This document shows positions 1 to 9,064 of a stretch of 64,000 nucleotides of DNA, piece by piece (position 1 is the stretch's first letter; each line of letters begins with the position of its first letter). Source of the stretch: Levilactobacillus angrenensis (GTDB lineage: Bacteria; Bacillota; Bacilli; Lactobacillales; Lactobacillaceae); NCBI RefSeq assembly GCF_003946085.1, contig NZ_RHOB01000002.1, positions 1-64,000 of the forward strand, in the 5' to 3' direction. The notes beneath the pieces were generated by a model that had not been told where the DNA came from, did no database searches, and saw nothing but the letters and a program-made list of their open reading frames with translations. The translations under genes were made by a program, and so were the position numbers.

Positions 1-138
1 ATTGACTTCGCAAATATTGTTTGGGTTTGATACCAAGTATCAAACCGCCCTACACATATTTGGTTTGTCGAAACAATGTTCAGTTTTCAAAGGTCTACCA
101 AGTTATCAGAGAAGCAATCGCTCCGTGACAACTTTTAA
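1..138 (-). promoter_or_regulatory. rRNA operon leader with boxA-like motif
   Basis: Read on the minus strand, this stretch follows two strong promoters and contains CTTTGAAAACTGAAC (around 80-97), which resembles the boxA antitermination motif of Firmicute rRNA leaders. It ends at the window edge before any mature 16S sequence appears. The assignment to an rRNA operon lying to the left is an inference from the tandem promoters plus boxA; no rRNA gene is visible in the window. Confidence 0.7.
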
Positions 139-167
139 AGTATATCATGCTGTCAAAATCATGTCAA
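139..167 (-). promoter_or_regulatory. rRNA promoter P2 (proximal)
   Basis: On the minus strand, TTGACA (162-167) and TATACT (139-144) are separated by exactly 17 bp. The -35 is a perfect sigma-A consensus. It sits directly in front of the boxA-type leader and 80 bp downstream of a second promoter of the same quality, the usual tandem P1/P2 arrangement of Lactobacillaceae rRNA operons. Confidence 0.8.
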
Positions 168-246
168 CTAATTTTTAAACATCCTTTTGAATAAATATTG
201 ATGTTTGCTGCAACTAATTGAATAAATATTCTCAACAACGATTACT

Positions 247-275
247 ACTATATCAAGAATTGCTAAGACCGTCAA
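247..275 (-). promoter_or_regulatory. rRNA promoter P1 (distal)
   Basis: On the minus strand, TTGACG (270-275) and TATAGT (247-252) are 17 bp apart. It is the upstream member of a tandem promoter pair reading out of the left edge. Between here and the terminator at 513 (276-512) I see no gene or recognisable site. Confidence 0.75.
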
Positions 276-512
276 GCCTTTTTTTCAATTACTTGAATCT
301 CAATTCGTCGTTGTCGTCACAACGCTTGTTTGCGTAATTGACAACAAAAAATAGTTTACCAATATCCGCCGCTCCGGTCAAGGGGAAAATGAATATTTAC
401 TGAAATTATTTTCAGTCAGGGTTGCCGCTCCTCTTCACTACAGGATTCAAATCCCGTATTCACGCCCTTCAGGTGGTCTACCTCGCACACCAGCCCCATC
501 ATTTCAACATAG

Positions 513-555
513 AAAAAAGTGCCCATCACACATTCTACTGCGTGATGGGCACTTT
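513..555 (-). terminator. Terminator of ltaS
   Basis: A perfect 14-bp inverted repeat (AAAGTGCCCATCAC / GTGATGGGCACTTT) with a 12-nt loop is followed on the minus strand by a T-run, 8 bp beyond the ltaS stop codon. It separates ltaS from the rRNA promoters. Confidence 0.9.
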
Positions 556-562
556 CGCCTAA

Positions 563-2620
563 TTATTTAAGTTCTGGTGCATCCGTCTTGTACGTCGTGG
601 TCTTATTGTGGTTCTTCACTAAAGCACTGGTCTTCTCTTCCTTTTCGGCCTCAGCGAGTTTTGCCATCGCTGGTTTGTACTTATAGGTAAAGGACGCCTT
701 ATCGACCTTCTTGAAGCCCTTAGGCTTGTAGAAACGGAGTAAATCTCCATAGATGACCCGGTCAGACAGTGAGAGCTCCGTCGTCACGTGGTTTTGCAAC
801 TGGGCCACGGTCTTCTTTTGCGCCGCCGTCAGTGTTAAGACTTTCCCCGTCTTAGTATCGTAGACCGTTCCCCCGATCTTGGTATACTTTGGCGAGACAA
901 AATTACCATTTCTAAAGGCGACCGTCTGATTCCGGTTCTTGGCCAATAGATCTTGGCCAAATTGCACGGTATCCGTGTTCTTTACCCCCAGCAGGTCTAA
1001 CAAGGTTGGCAGCACGTCGATTTCGCCACCATACGTGTGGTTCACGCCACCCTTGAGTCCCGTGGCATGAATCATGAACGGTACCTTCTGGAATTGTGCC
1101 AAGTCAAAGTTAGTGACCTTGCTCTTCCCCAACAATTGGGCAATCGCTGGCCGGTGGTTATTCGAAATCCCATAGTGGTCCCCATAAGCGACGATCATAC
1201 TATTCTTGTACAGACCGACCTTCTTCAGGTACGTCAGGAATTCCGCAAAGGACTGATCCAAGTAATGAGCCGTCTGTACGTATGGGTCCACGGTCTTATC
1301 CCCCGTTTTAGTTGCGGGGAAGTCCGTATTCTTCTTATCTAACTCATACGGGTAGTGGTTCGTCAGCGTGATCAATTTTGCATAGAACGGTTGTGGGAGC
1401 TGTTCGATATACTTGGCCGACTGTTCAAAGAAAATCTTATCCTTTAAACCGTACCCCACAGTATACCCCGGCTTTTCATGGTAATAACTGGAGCTGAAGA
1501 AGTATTGATAGCCCCATGACTTGTAGGTGTTATCCCGGTTCCAAAAACTCGGGACATCCCCATGAAAGGCCGCTGTCGTGTATCCTGCTTCTTGACTCAA
1601 AATAGCCGGTGCCGCCTGGAACGTGTTTTGCGTCCCGTAGGTGGTCATCGCCGAACCCTGAGGTAACCCAAACAGGGAGTTTTCCAGCATCATTTCGGCG
1701 TCAGACGTCTTGCCTTGCGCCACTTGATTATAGAAATTGTCAAACGACAACGTGTTCTGACTATGGTAGAACTTGTTGAGCGTCGGGGTAACTTCCTTAC
1801 CGTCGACCTTGTAGTCGATCAAGAACTGTTGGAAACTCTCCAGGTGAATGATAAAGACGTTCTTCCCCTTCTCCTTACCGTAGTAAGACACATTGGGACT
1901 CACGCGGTTTTGTTTCAGGTATTTCAGCACACTCTTCATATCACTGGCATTGGCACTCGCCCGGGTAGCACTTTCCTTTTGGGTCTGGTACGCGTTAAAC
2001 GCCGCATACTCATTCAACCCCATGTATTTGACGATGTAGTTATTGTCAAACGTCCGCGTCAACAACCCCGAGCGGTCCGCATTGGCCATGCCAAACTCGG
2101 CAAACATCAAGCCAAATGACAGCACAGTGATCGAAAAGGCATACCGCCGCTTGAACGGCCGCGGGTCAATGCGAATCACGTGGGTCACCAGCAAGATGAT
2201 CAAAATCACAATATCAATATAGACAAAAAAATCATAGGCATGGGTGATTTGCGCTAGGCTCTTCCCCAGGTTGTTGCCCACGTCGCTAGAACCCTTCATG
2301 ATCCCAAAGGACAGGAAGTCGGAAAATTCACGATAGTATAAGACGTTCGCAAAGATCCAAGTCGACTCCAGCACGTTGATGATCATCATCAGCCAATAGG
2401 CCAGCCGACCACGGAAGTATAGCGCAATCCCAAATATCAGCAGTGCTGCCGGTACCGGGTTGATGAACAGTAGAAACTGCTGCACACTCCCCTTGGCTCC
2501 TAGAGTAAATTCAGTTTGATAGGCAATGTAAGTCTTTGCCCAGAAGAGAACAATGGTTAACAGGAAAAAGCCCATGCGGGTATTGATCCAGTTCATGTTC
2601 CGTTTAAAAAAGTTCGCCAT
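563..2620 (-). CDS. ltaS: Lipoteichoic acid synthase (LtaS family)
   Basis: Polymerises the glycerol-phosphate chain of lipoteichoic acid by transferring glycerol phosphate from phosphatidylglycerol on the outer face of the membrane. The 685-residue protein has an N-terminal block of about five membrane segments (roughly 15-180) followed by an extracellular sulfatase-like domain. Visible catalytic features are the FIIHLES metal-binding segment (Glu near 261), GKTSDAE with the nucleophile Thr near 305, and YGDHYGI further on. Length is normal for the family. It starts at an ATG after GGAGG and has its own promoter (2654-2681) and terminator. The gene lies close to the operon for the glycolipid anchor of the same polymer, which supports the role. 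The charged tail after the enzyme domain is not assigned. Confidence 0.93.
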   Translation of the reverse strand: MANFFKRNMNWINTRMGFFLLTIVLFWAKTYIAYQTEFTLGAKGSVQQFLLFINPVPAALLIFGIALYFRGRLAYWLMMIINVLESTWIFANVLYYREFSDFLSFGIMKGSSDVGNNLGKSLAQITHAYDFFVYIDIVILIILLVTHVIRIDPRPFKRRYAFSITVLSFGLMFAEFGMANADRSGLLTRTFDNNYIVKYMGLNEYAAFNAYQTQKESATRASANASDMKSVLKYLKQNRVSPNVSYYGKEKGKNVFIIHLESFQQFLIDYKVDGKEVTPTLNKFYHSQNTLSFDNFYNQVAQGKTSDAEMMLENSLFGLPQGSAMTTYGTQNTFQAAPAILSQEAGYTTAAFHGDVPSFWNRDNTYKSWGYQYFFSSSYYHEKPGYTVGYGLKDKIFFEQSAKYIEQLPQPFYAKLITLTNHYPYELDKKNTDFPATKTGDKTVDPYVQTAHYLDQSFAEFLTYLKKVGLYKNSMIVAYGDHYGISNNHRPAIAQLLGKSKVTNFDLAQFQKVPFMIHATGLKGGVNHTYGGEIDVLPTLLDLLGVKNTDTVQFGQDLLAKNRNQTVAFRNGNFVSPKYTKIGGTVYDTKTGKVLTLTAAQKKTVAQLQNHVTTELSLSDRVIYGDLLRFYKPKGFKKVDKASFTYKYKPAMAKLAEAEKEEKTSALVKNHNKTTTYKTDAPELK

Positions 2621-2653
2621 GAGACAGCCTCCACAAAGTAATTAACTCACTAC

Positions 2654-2681
2654 AGTATAGCGGATATTAGGGGGTAATCAA
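2654..2681 (-). promoter_or_regulatory. Promoter of ltaS
   Basis: Minus-strand TTGATT (2676-2681) and TATACT (2654-2659) with a 16-bp spacer lie 34 bp upstream of the ltaS start codon. Confidence 0.6.
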
Positions 2682-2751
2682 TCTGATTACGGAACCTTTG
2701 AAAAAATTCAAGTTTTAGTCACAAAAACGCCACACCCCGTGAACGCCTTTT

Positions 2752-2791
2752 TTTCTAAAAAAAAACAAAACTATGGCACCCATAGTTTTGT
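2752..2791 (-). terminator. Terminator of the YkuJ gene
   Basis: Perfect stem CAAAACTATGG / CCATAGTTTTG with a 3-nt loop, followed on the minus strand by a run of nine Ts, immediately after the YkuJ stop codon. Confidence 0.92.
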
Positions 2792-2793
2792 GA

Positions 2794-3030
2794 TTAGTTA
2801 TCCGTCAGTAAATCAAATAATTCGATAGCCACTAAATCAATGTTATCAAACTCAAAGGTCGTTTCCGGATTGTGTTCAGTTAACGTGTAAGTGTGGGTCA
2901 ATTGGTTAAATACGACCGTTGCTTGTTCCACGCCTTCTTTTTCAAAACGACGGGGTTGTGGCTCGTCGGTAGCATCCTCTTGCATCGCCTTCAAGCGATT
3001 AATGATGCCAATCAGTTGAGATTCTTCCAT
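2794..3030 (-). CDS. YkuJ family protein
   Basis: A 78-residue acidic cytoplasmic protein. The pattern of an N-terminal helix with LIGIINRLKAMQE, a central FEKEG segment and a C-terminal FDNIDLVAIELFDLL is the pattern I recall for Bacillus subtilis YkuJ, a small family of unknown function found across Firmicutes. No catalytic motif or membrane segment is visible. It starts at an ATG behind GAAAGGGG. It is monocistronic by appearance: a strong terminator follows it and a 75-bp gap precedes it. Function cannot be assigned from sequence or context. Confidence 0.75.
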   Translation of the reverse strand: MEESQLIGIINRLKAMQEDATDEPQPRRFEKEGVEQATVVFNQLTHTYTLTEHNPETTFEFDNIDLVAIELFDLLTDN

Positions 3031-3106
3031 GGTTGGTCCCCTTTCTAGCTTTCACTATGATTTTACCAAACTTAGGCCACTATGGCACGCCCTAATCCAG
3101 AAAATC

Positions 3107-4153
3107 TCAATCATTTCCAGAATTCGGTCGTTTCCCGGGGTTCTCTTGGACCTTGTCGGGACGAATCACCATCGCCACTAAGCCCGCTAGCATCCCCAGG
3201 TAGTAGGTCAGCAGCCGCCATAAGATCATGGCTAACACTAATTTACTATTCGACGAGATGTAGCTGCGAAAAATCATTTCAAAACTGTACTCTGCTCCCC
3301 CAGACCCACCAGGAATCGGGAAAAGTGAAATCACCATCACAATTAAAATGTGTAAACTCGTGACCATGACGATGTTGGCCGTGGTATAGCCCAGTGCCAA
3401 CATAATAAAATACGGAATCAGGTAGTAGAACATCAGCTGGAAGAAGGTAATCACAAAAACCCGCAGCATGAGCTTCCACTGCCCGCTGATTCGCACACTC
3501 TCAGCATAAAAGGAATCAATCTTACCGTTGATATTGGCGGCCATCCGGTCAAACCGTTCGGCCTTCATGAACCATTTCATTGGCGTCATGATGACCCCGA
3601 CCAATTTCTTGGTGAAGGCGTGCCAGAACATCACCATCAACAGGCCAATGATCACGGCCAAGTGAATCGTGAAGCCAAACACCACCAGCCAAGCCAGCGC
3701 GTGCAGTTTGTCCTGAATGCTGTGAAAGCCAATGACCAAGGCAAATAAGAAGTTGATCACAATCATCGACTGGTAGACCACAAACTTCATCAGTAGGACC
3801 GAACTGGCCTTCCCGGCATCGACCCCAGTCTGCATCAACGCGATCAGCTGCGCGGGCTGCCCACCGGAAGAAAACGGCGTAATCCCGTTAAACAGCTGTT
3901 CGACCATGGGAATGCGCAGGGCATCCTTGAAGGTAAACCCGCTGATGCGATCCGAGATGAACACCTTAACGATCCACGCCTCTAGGCCCAGGTAAATGGC
4001 CATGCACAAAATAGCCACCCCAAACCACCAGAAGTTAATATTCACAAAATCATTGACTAGTACAGAAAATTTAATGTCACGCAGGGAGTACGCAAAAATC
4101 GCGATTCCCAACAGAAACATTAAGGCTAACACCCATTTATTTCGTCGTGACAT
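3107..4153 (-). CDS. Flippase-like integral membrane protein (lysylphosphatidylglycerol synthase TM-domain / UPF0104 family), third gene of LTA-anchor operon
   Basis: A 348-residue protein with about eight membrane helices and the conserved family signature LFPIPGGSGGAEYSFEMIF near residue 255, typical of the UPF0104/AglD membrane domain that is fused to the lysyltransferase domain in MprF. The transferase part is absent here. It begins 3 bp after the upstream glycosyltransferase stop, so it is almost certainly co-transcribed. In Listeria and enterococci a membrane protein of this type follows the two glycolipid glycosyltransferases (LafC in Listeria). A role in moving or handling the glycolipid anchor is inferred, not shown. 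Confidence 0.82.
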   Translation of the reverse strand: MSRRNKWVLALMFLLGIAIFAYSLRDIKFSVLVNDFVNINFWWFGVAILCMAIYLGLEAWIVKVFISDRISGFTFKDALRIPMVEQLFNGITPFSSGGQPAQLIALMQTGVDAGKASSVLLMKFVVYQSMIVINFLFALVIGFHSIQDKLHALAWLVVFGFTIHLAVIIGLLMVMFWHAFTKKLVGVIMTPMKWFMKAERFDRMAANINGKIDSFYAESVRISGQWKLMLRVFVITFFQLMFYYLIPYFIMLALGYTTANIVMVTSLHILIVMVISLFPIPGGSGGAEYSFEMIFRSYISSNSKLVLAMILWRLLTYYLGMLAGLVAMVIRPDKVQENPGKRPNSGND

Positions 4154-4156
4154 GCA

Positions 4157-5179
4157 TTACCCCTCTTTTGCCTGTTGCGTGTAGAATTCCCGCCAAATAG
4201 TTGTCAGGTGTTCTTCGGAGTAACGGTCAGCTGCGGCCAGACTCTTCTGGCGCAAGTCGGCTAGCGCGGCAGCGTCATGGGGCAGTCGCTGCAATTGCGC
4301 ATTCATTTCCGCGTAATCCTTAGCTGGCTGGTAATCGCCCGCAATGATGGCCTGATACAAGTCCAGGTCCCGTAATAAGACGGGCGTCCCGGTACTGAAG
4401 GCCTCGAGGACCGACATCGGGAAGAGCTCGTTAAATGACGGCAACAAGAACAGGTCTGCTAAGTCGTAATAGTCCACCAGCTTATCGCGGTCAACGATGC
4501 CCGGGAAGCTCAGGTTAGCCGGCGGATTATCGACGACCTTCTTGAGTTCGGCATAGCCATCCGTCATCCGCCCAAAGGAGAAGCCCCCGGCCCAAATAAA
4601 TTGCAGGTCCGGGTTGTTCCGAGCTAACTTGATAAAATCAAATAACCCCTTGCGCTCTTGAATCTGGCCGATGCCCAAGATGGTAAACCGCTGTGGGTCG
4701 TAATGGTACTGCTGGCGCAACGCTACTTTTTGTTCAGCGTCGACCGGGTAGAATTCCTGCCGGCTGACAAAGTTGGGGATATACGTGACCTTTTCCTCAG
4801 GGATCCCCGCCGCCACTAATTTCGGAATGAAGGTCGGGTTGACCACCACGATGTGATCCATCCGCTTATAAAAGGCAATCACGTACTTGTAGAAAATCGC
4901 CCGAAACGGTTGCGGAATCTTCAGGCTCCCCTCCAAGGTCTCCGGTAAAAAGTGGACGTAACCAATCTTGCGGCCCCGGTGCGGTAGAAATGTTGACAAG
5001 TAATAGGAAAAGTTGATCGTGTGGTAATGCGTCAGATCGACGCGACGATAACTATTCACGGATACGTCAAATTCCTGATTCAAGCGCGTTGCCAAAAGAT
5101 TCATGAGTTCGTTGTAGGCACTCCCCACGCCCTGACCCTTCACGGAATCAGCCGCAGAAAACATGTTGATTTTTAACAT
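4157..5179 (-). CDS. Glycosyltransferase family 4, second sugar of the LTA glycolipid anchor (LafB/BgsA/CpoA-like)
   Basis: A 340-residue cytoplasmic GT-B enzyme. The C-terminal half has the GT4 pattern: ILGIGQIQERKGLFDF, the acceptor-loop region, and DLFLLPSFNELFPMSVLEAFSTGTPV with the E-x7-E-type donor-binding segment. The N-terminus MLKINMFSAADSVKGQGVGS is typical of the enzyme that extends monoglucosyl-diacylglycerol to a disaccharide lipid. It lies 12 bp behind the first glycosyltransferase and 3 bp before the flippase-like gene, which fixes the pathway better than the sequence alone. It starts at an ATG behind GAGGAG. The exact sugar added (glucose or galactose) cannot be read from sequence. 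Confidence 0.82.
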   Translation of the reverse strand: MLKINMFSAADSVKGQGVGSAYNELMNLLATRLNQEFDVSVNSYRRVDLTHYHTINFSYYLSTFLPHRGRKIGYVHFLPETLEGSLKIPQPFRAIFYKYVIAFYKRMDHIVVVNPTFIPKLVAAGIPEEKVTYIPNFVSRQEFYPVDAEQKVALRQQYHYDPQRFTILGIGQIQERKGLFDFIKLARNNPDLQFIWAGGFSFGRMTDGYAELKKVVDNPPANLSFPGIVDRDKLVDYYDLADLFLLPSFNELFPMSVLEAFSTGTPVLLRDLDLYQAIIAGDYQPAKDYAEMNAQLQRLPHDAAALADLRQKSLAAADRYSEEHLTTIWREFYTQQAKEG

Positions 5180-5191
5180 CCAATAACTCCT

Positions 5192-6370
5192 CTAATCACT
5201 AAAGTCTGGGGTATCCTCGTGCGACTGCTCGTAGCTCAGTTGCGCATCCTGATAAAATTCAATGATGTGCCGGCCAAAAGTATCCGCAGAAATTTCGGAC
5301 AATTTTTGCGCCAACAGCTCAGGATCTTGCTCTTCATCCCCGTGCAACAAGTAGTCGACGACGTTCGTCACCAATTCATCTTGGGTCGTGAACGTGACCC
5401 CCAGTGTCCGGCTCGACAATAACTCGTCGGTATACGGACTGGTCATGACGACGATCTTCGTGCCAGCGGCCATCGCCTCAATATAGGTCAGCCCTTGGGA
5501 TTCAGAATCCGAGGACGACAGAAAGACGTTAGCCATATGATAGTAGCGGAACACTTCATCGTTGTTGACCTCACCGGTAAAGGTAATGTGGTCGTTGTAG
5601 CCCGACGCCTGAGCCTGGGCTTCCAGGTCTTCTTTAGCCGGCCCATCCCCCACGATGAGAAGTTGGGCGTTAGGCACCTGTTCCAAGATCCGGCCCAGTG
5701 CCGTAATGCTGGCCTTGATATTCTTTTCATAAGCCAAGCGGCTCAGCGACAAGATGACCGGCGTATCCGGGTCGTACCCCAGCTGCCGGCGCAAATTGGC
5801 CGTGTCGGGTTGCTCATACTGATGCAAGTTGACCCCCGTTGGAATCACACGAATCGGCGCCTTAACGCCATAATCCGTCAAGGTCGTCAATACCCGGTCG
5901 CTAGGCGCCACCACACCAGTTAAATGATAACAAAACGCTAATGTCCCCTGTTTAACGTGAACGGGCTTCAGAATCTTCCCGTTAGCCACGTAATGCAAAT
6001 AGTCTTCGTACATCGTATGGTAGGTGTGCAGACACGGAATCTCCAGATTACGCGCCACAAACTTACCGATCCACCCCATCGAAAATTCCGTTTGGGTGTG
6101 GACCACATCCAGATTCAGCTCTTTAGCGATCTGGTAGGCCTGAAACAGTCCCCGAACCGCGATTCGGCGGTCAGTAAATGACACGAACGGAATACTCGAG
6201 AACCGAAAGACATTGCGCTCATACACGTTCTTCTCCACGTGTGGATCAGTGGTCGTGAAAATGTAGACTTGGTGCCCCTGTTTTTCCAATTGATCTCGCA
6301 ACGTCTTAATTGAAGTCGCAACCCCACTCACTTGAGGGAAATAGGTATCCGTAAATATGCCAATGTTCAT
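5192..6370 (-). CDS. Glycosyltransferase family 4, diacylglycerol glucosyltransferase (LafA/BgsB-like)
   Basis: Transfers the first glucose to diacylglycerol, giving the membrane glycolipid on which LTA is anchored. The N-terminus MNIGIFTDTYFPQVSGVATS is characteristic of the alpha-monoglucosyldiacylglycerol synthase group; LSLSRLAYEKN and the C-terminal VFLSSSDSESQGLTYIEAMAAG segment complete the GT-B donor site. I place the start at the ATG at 6368-6370, 7 nt behind GGGGG; a TTG two codons upstream would also be in frame but overlaps the ribosome-binding spacing. It is the first gene of a three-gene operon driven by a consensus promoter at 6439-6467. Confidence 0.85.
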   Translation of the reverse strand: MNIGIFTDTYFPQVSGVATSIKTLRDQLEKQGHQVYIFTTTDPHVEKNVYERNVFRFSSIPFVSFTDRRIAVRGLFQAYQIAKELNLDVVHTQTEFSMGWIGKFVARNLEIPCLHTYHTMYEDYLHYVANGKILKPVHVKQGTLAFCYHLTGVVAPSDRVLTTLTDYGVKAPIRVIPTGVNLHQYEQPDTANLRRQLGYDPDTPVILSLSRLAYEKNIKASITALGRILEQVPNAQLLIVGDGPAKEDLEAQAQASGYNDHITFTGEVNNDEVFRYYHMANVFLSSSDSESQGLTYIEAMAAGTKIVVMTSPYTDELLSSRTLGVTFTTQDELVTNVVDYLLHGDEEQDPELLAQKLSEISADTFGRHIIEFYQDAQLSYEQSHEDTPDFSD

Positions 6371-6438
6371 TGCCAATCCCCCTTGCGTCTTGTGTTTTGG
6401 CTAAATAGTTAGGTACTACGCATTTTACAATCATCATA

Positions 6439-6467
6439 ATTATATGGGTTTGCCTAGGTGATTGCAA
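6439..6467 (-). promoter_or_regulatory. Promoter of the LTA glycolipid operon
   Basis: Minus-strand TTGCAA (6462-6467) and a perfect TATAAT (6439-6444) with a 17-bp spacer, about 70 bp upstream of the first glycosyltransferase start. Confidence 0.75.
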
Positions 6468-6591
6468 ACTACAACGGCAGTTGCGGTCAAATTAATTGTT
6501 GCACAGCTTTTCGATGTTCTTCACCTACCGCCAGCCAATCTGCTGGCGCCGTCGTTCTGTCAGTTTAACACATTGTCACTGCACAAGGACA

Positions 6592-6771
6592 CTGGCGTCT
6601 TTGAGACGCGTTCTTCGGCTCCAAGCGAGGCCGAGACTGTTTCTCAGGCTCGGTCCGCCCCAGCGTTCCACCTCATAGTTGGAACAGTCCTCGCTACGAA
6701 GCCGTAAACGACTGATTTTAACGCGACAAGTCGCGTGGTGACACTCTTTCCAGCCAATTTTCATCTTTAAT
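6592..6771 (+). repeat. Mosaic repeat family I, copy A (left end missing)
   Basis: Contains hairpin 2 (CTTTGAG 6599-6605 with CTCCAAG 6619-6625, one mispair), hairpin 3 (GGCCGAG 6629-6635 with CTCGGTC 6649-6655), a degenerate right terminal repeat and the right flank with GTAAACGACT and TTTTCATCTTT. It fills most of the gap between ptsI and the glycolipid-operon promoter; the rest of 6468-6897 holds a weak hairpin with CCCGGG arms near 6795-6820 that may end ptsI transcripts. Confidence 0.8.
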
Positions 6772-6897
6772 TAATAACCCTTTTCAACGACAAAGAACCC
6801 GGGAAAAATATCCCAGGCTCCTGTGTATCACCTTAATTAGCCGAAACGGGCGCTCAAAGGCAGCCGGTTCCGCTCAATCATTTGCTTTCATTTTCCA

Positions 6898-8634
6898 TTA
6901 ATCTGTTTGATTCAAGACATCAGGCACTGCCGCTTGGACCATCGTAACGACCTCTTGGCTGGTGCTGGCTGAATTCAAGACCGTCTCAACTAAGGACTGG
7001 AGCTCCTTGGCGTTCAACTGACTGATCAGCTGGCGCGTCTTGAGGATCGTTCCTGCCCCCATGGAAAACTCGTCCAGGCCCATGCCCAACAGCAACGGTA
7101 CCGCAATCGGGTCGCCGGCCATTTCACCACACATTGCGACTGGAATACCAGCCGCGTGGCCCGCCGTGACGATTCGGTCGACCAACCGCAAAATAGCCGG
7201 ATGGTAGGGCTGATACAGGTAAGCCACGTCTTGGTTCGTGCGGTCAGCCGCCATGGTGTAGCCAATCAGGTCGTTGGTCCCGATGCTCATGAAGTCGACT
7301 TCTTGGGCAAACCGGTCCGCCAGCATGGCTGCGGCCGGCACCTCGACCATCATCCCCACCTGAACCTTGCCCATGGGCACGTTCGCCGTGGTCAGTCTGG
7401 ACCGTTCATCATCATAGATAGCTTTGGCCTGCCGGAGCTCGTCTAGCGTGGCAATCATGGGAAACATGATCCGCAAATTACCGTAGGCTGACGCCCGCAG
7501 CAAAGCCCGGAGCTGACTACGAAAGACATTTTGGTGCGCCAAGCTCTGCCGAATCGCCCGTGCCCCTAAGAAGGGGTTGGCTTCCGGCTTTTGCTTTAGA
7601 TAAGGTAACGGCTTATCGCCACCGATATCTAGCGTTCGAATCACCACCGGCCGCGGAGCCAGTGCCTGAATGACTTGCCGGTAGGCCATGAACTGTTCAT
7701 CTTCCGTGGGGAGTTGCTCGCTGTCCATGTATAAAAACTCCGTGCGCATGAGGCCAATTGCTTCGGCCCCGTTCTTCAACACATTCGGAATATCATTGGC
7801 GGTCCCGACATTCGCTGCCAATAAGACCCCCACGCCATCTCGGCTCGTCGTAGTGTGGTGTCGGAGCGTCGCCAACCGTTGCATGTTCGCCGTGCGGTCA
7901 CGCATTGCTTGCTTGGCCAACGCCAGTTCCGGTTTAGTCGGCTCACTGATGACACTGCCACGGGTCCCATTGACGATGACCGTGGTTCCTTCCGCCAAAT
8001 CCGCCGTCGCCGATTGGGTCCCCACTACGGCGGGGATGTTCAGCGACCGCGCTAAGATTGACGAATGAGACGTCCGACCACCTAGGTCCGTGACAAAGCC
8101 CAAGATGTACTTGGAATCCACCGAGACCGTATCACTGGGAATCAGGTCGTGCGTCACCACGACGACTGGTTCCTTCAGCAACGCCAGATCAGGCAACCGC
8201 ACCCCTAGCAAATGGGCCGTGACCCGCTTGGTAATGTCGTGCAGGTCACTGACCCGCTCTTGCATGTACGTGTTGGTCTGCTCCTGCAGCCGGCTTTCGT
8301 AAATTTTGGCCACACTGGCCAGCGCGACTTCGGCATTGATGTGTTCCGTCTTGATCTGCGTTTCAACGGCACCAATAAATTCCGGGTCCTGGAGCATCTC
8401 AATGTGAGCACTAAAAACCTGGGCACTGTCAGCGCCCAGGTTTTTAGTTGCACGAGTTTTAATCGTCTCGACTTCTGAGACGGCTGCTTCAAGGGCCTGA
8501 TGGAATCGATTTAATTCGTAATCAAGATTAGTGATTGACCGTCTTTTTGTGCTAAGGTCTGGTTCAACAAACCGGTAAACCCGGCCGCAAGCCACCCCAT
8601 CACTGGCGGCAATTCCCTTGAGCATCGCTCTCAT
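6898..8634 (-). CDS. ptsI: Phosphoenolpyruvate-protein phosphotransferase (PTS enzyme I)
   Basis: First step of the phosphotransferase sugar uptake system: autophosphorylates from PEP and passes the phosphate to HPr. The 578-residue length is normal. GGRTSHSSILARSL carries the phosphorylated His (near 190); the C-terminal PEP-binding barrel shows RTEFLYMD, GARAIR, and the MCGEMAGDP segment with the catalytic Cys. The start ATG overlaps the ptsH stop by one base (TAATG), so the two genes are translationally coupled and share the ptsH promoter. A free-living general PTS is thus expected, giving HPr-dependent CcpA control for the cre sites elsewhere in the window. Confidence 0.96.
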   Translation of the reverse strand: MRAMLKGIAASDGVACGRVYRFVEPDLSTKRRSITNLDYELNRFHQALEAAVSEVETIKTRATKNLGADSAQVFSAHIEMLQDPEFIGAVETQIKTEHINAEVALASVAKIYESRLQEQTNTYMQERVSDLHDITKRVTAHLLGVRLPDLALLKEPVVVVTHDLIPSDTVSVDSKYILGFVTDLGGRTSHSSILARSLNIPAVVGTQSATADLAEGTTVIVNGTRGSVISEPTKPELALAKQAMRDRTANMQRLATLRHHTTTSRDGVGVLLAANVGTANDIPNVLKNGAEAIGLMRTEFLYMDSEQLPTEDEQFMAYRQVIQALAPRPVVIRTLDIGGDKPLPYLKQKPEANPFLGARAIRQSLAHQNVFRSQLRALLRASAYGNLRIMFPMIATLDELRQAKAIYDDERSRLTTANVPMGKVQVGMMVEVPAAAMLADRFAQEVDFMSIGTNDLIGYTMAADRTNQDVAYLYQPYHPAILRLVDRIVTAGHAAGIPVAMCGEMAGDPIAVPLLLGMGLDEFSMGAGTILKTRQLISQLNAKELQSLVETVLNSASTSQEVVTMVQAAVPDVLNQTD

Positions 8635-8900
8635 TAGTCAGATAAACCCTCTTTTTTCAACGTTTCAGCCACAGCCTTCATGGCATCTGCTTCGTCGTCG
8701 CCGTCAGTCGTGATGGTGATGCTAGCGTTTTGGCCAACACCTAAGGACATAACGCCCATGATGGACTTCAAGTTAACGGACTTGTCTTGGTACTGCAAGC
8801 TAACTTCTGAGTTGAACTTGCTAGCAGCTTGAACTAATAACGTCGCTGGACGGGCGTGGATACCAGTTTCTGCAGTGACACGAAATTCGCGTTTTTCCAT
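8634..8900 (-). CDS. ptsH: Phosphocarrier protein HPr
   Basis: An 88-residue phosphocarrier between enzyme I and the sugar-specific EII proteins. GIHARPAT carries the active His15, and the regulatory Ser46 lies in [11 protein letters not shown]; both positions are exactly as in other Firmicute HPr proteins. Ser46 phosphorylation by HPr kinase turns the protein into the CcpA co-repressor, so this gene links to catabolite control. It starts at an ATG behind AAAGGAG and is transcribed from a promoter at 9008-9036 through a leader of about 100 nt with possible secondary structure (for example TGACC / GGTCA arms). Confidence 0.97.
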   Translation of the reverse strand: MEKREFRVTAETGIHARPATLLVQAASKFNSEVSLQYQDKSVNLKSIMGVMSLGVGQNASITITTDGDDEADAMKAVAETLKKEGLSD

Positions 8901-9007
8901 AATTGATCGATCTCCTTTAAGCTTAGGTTGATTTCTTATCTAACGTGACTCACCCTGACCTTGCGCATGGGTCAAACAACCATTTTGTGAGTTACGCCTA
9001 CCTTCTA

Positions 9008-9036
9008 AGAATATCAATCTCGCCCCTAAATTACAA
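9008..9036 (-). promoter_or_regulatory. Promoter of ptsHI
   Basis: Minus-strand TTGTAA (9031-9036) and TATTCT (9008-9013) with a 17-bp spacer, placing transcription start about 100 nt before ptsH. A shortened cre-like TGTAAGCGGTTCA lies just upstream but lacks one base against the consensus. Confidence 0.5.
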
Positions 9037-9064
9037 GCATTCATGAACCGCTTACATCAAATAA

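Noticed and set aside
448-475. tRNA-like T-loop sequence ATTCAAATCCCG
   Set aside because: It resembles a T arm, but no anticodon arm, D arm or acceptor pairing can be formed on either side.
3082-3363. Plus-strand frame of 93 codons opposite the flippase-like gene
   Set aside because: Shadow frame of a gene with clear family motifs on the other strand; no start signals.
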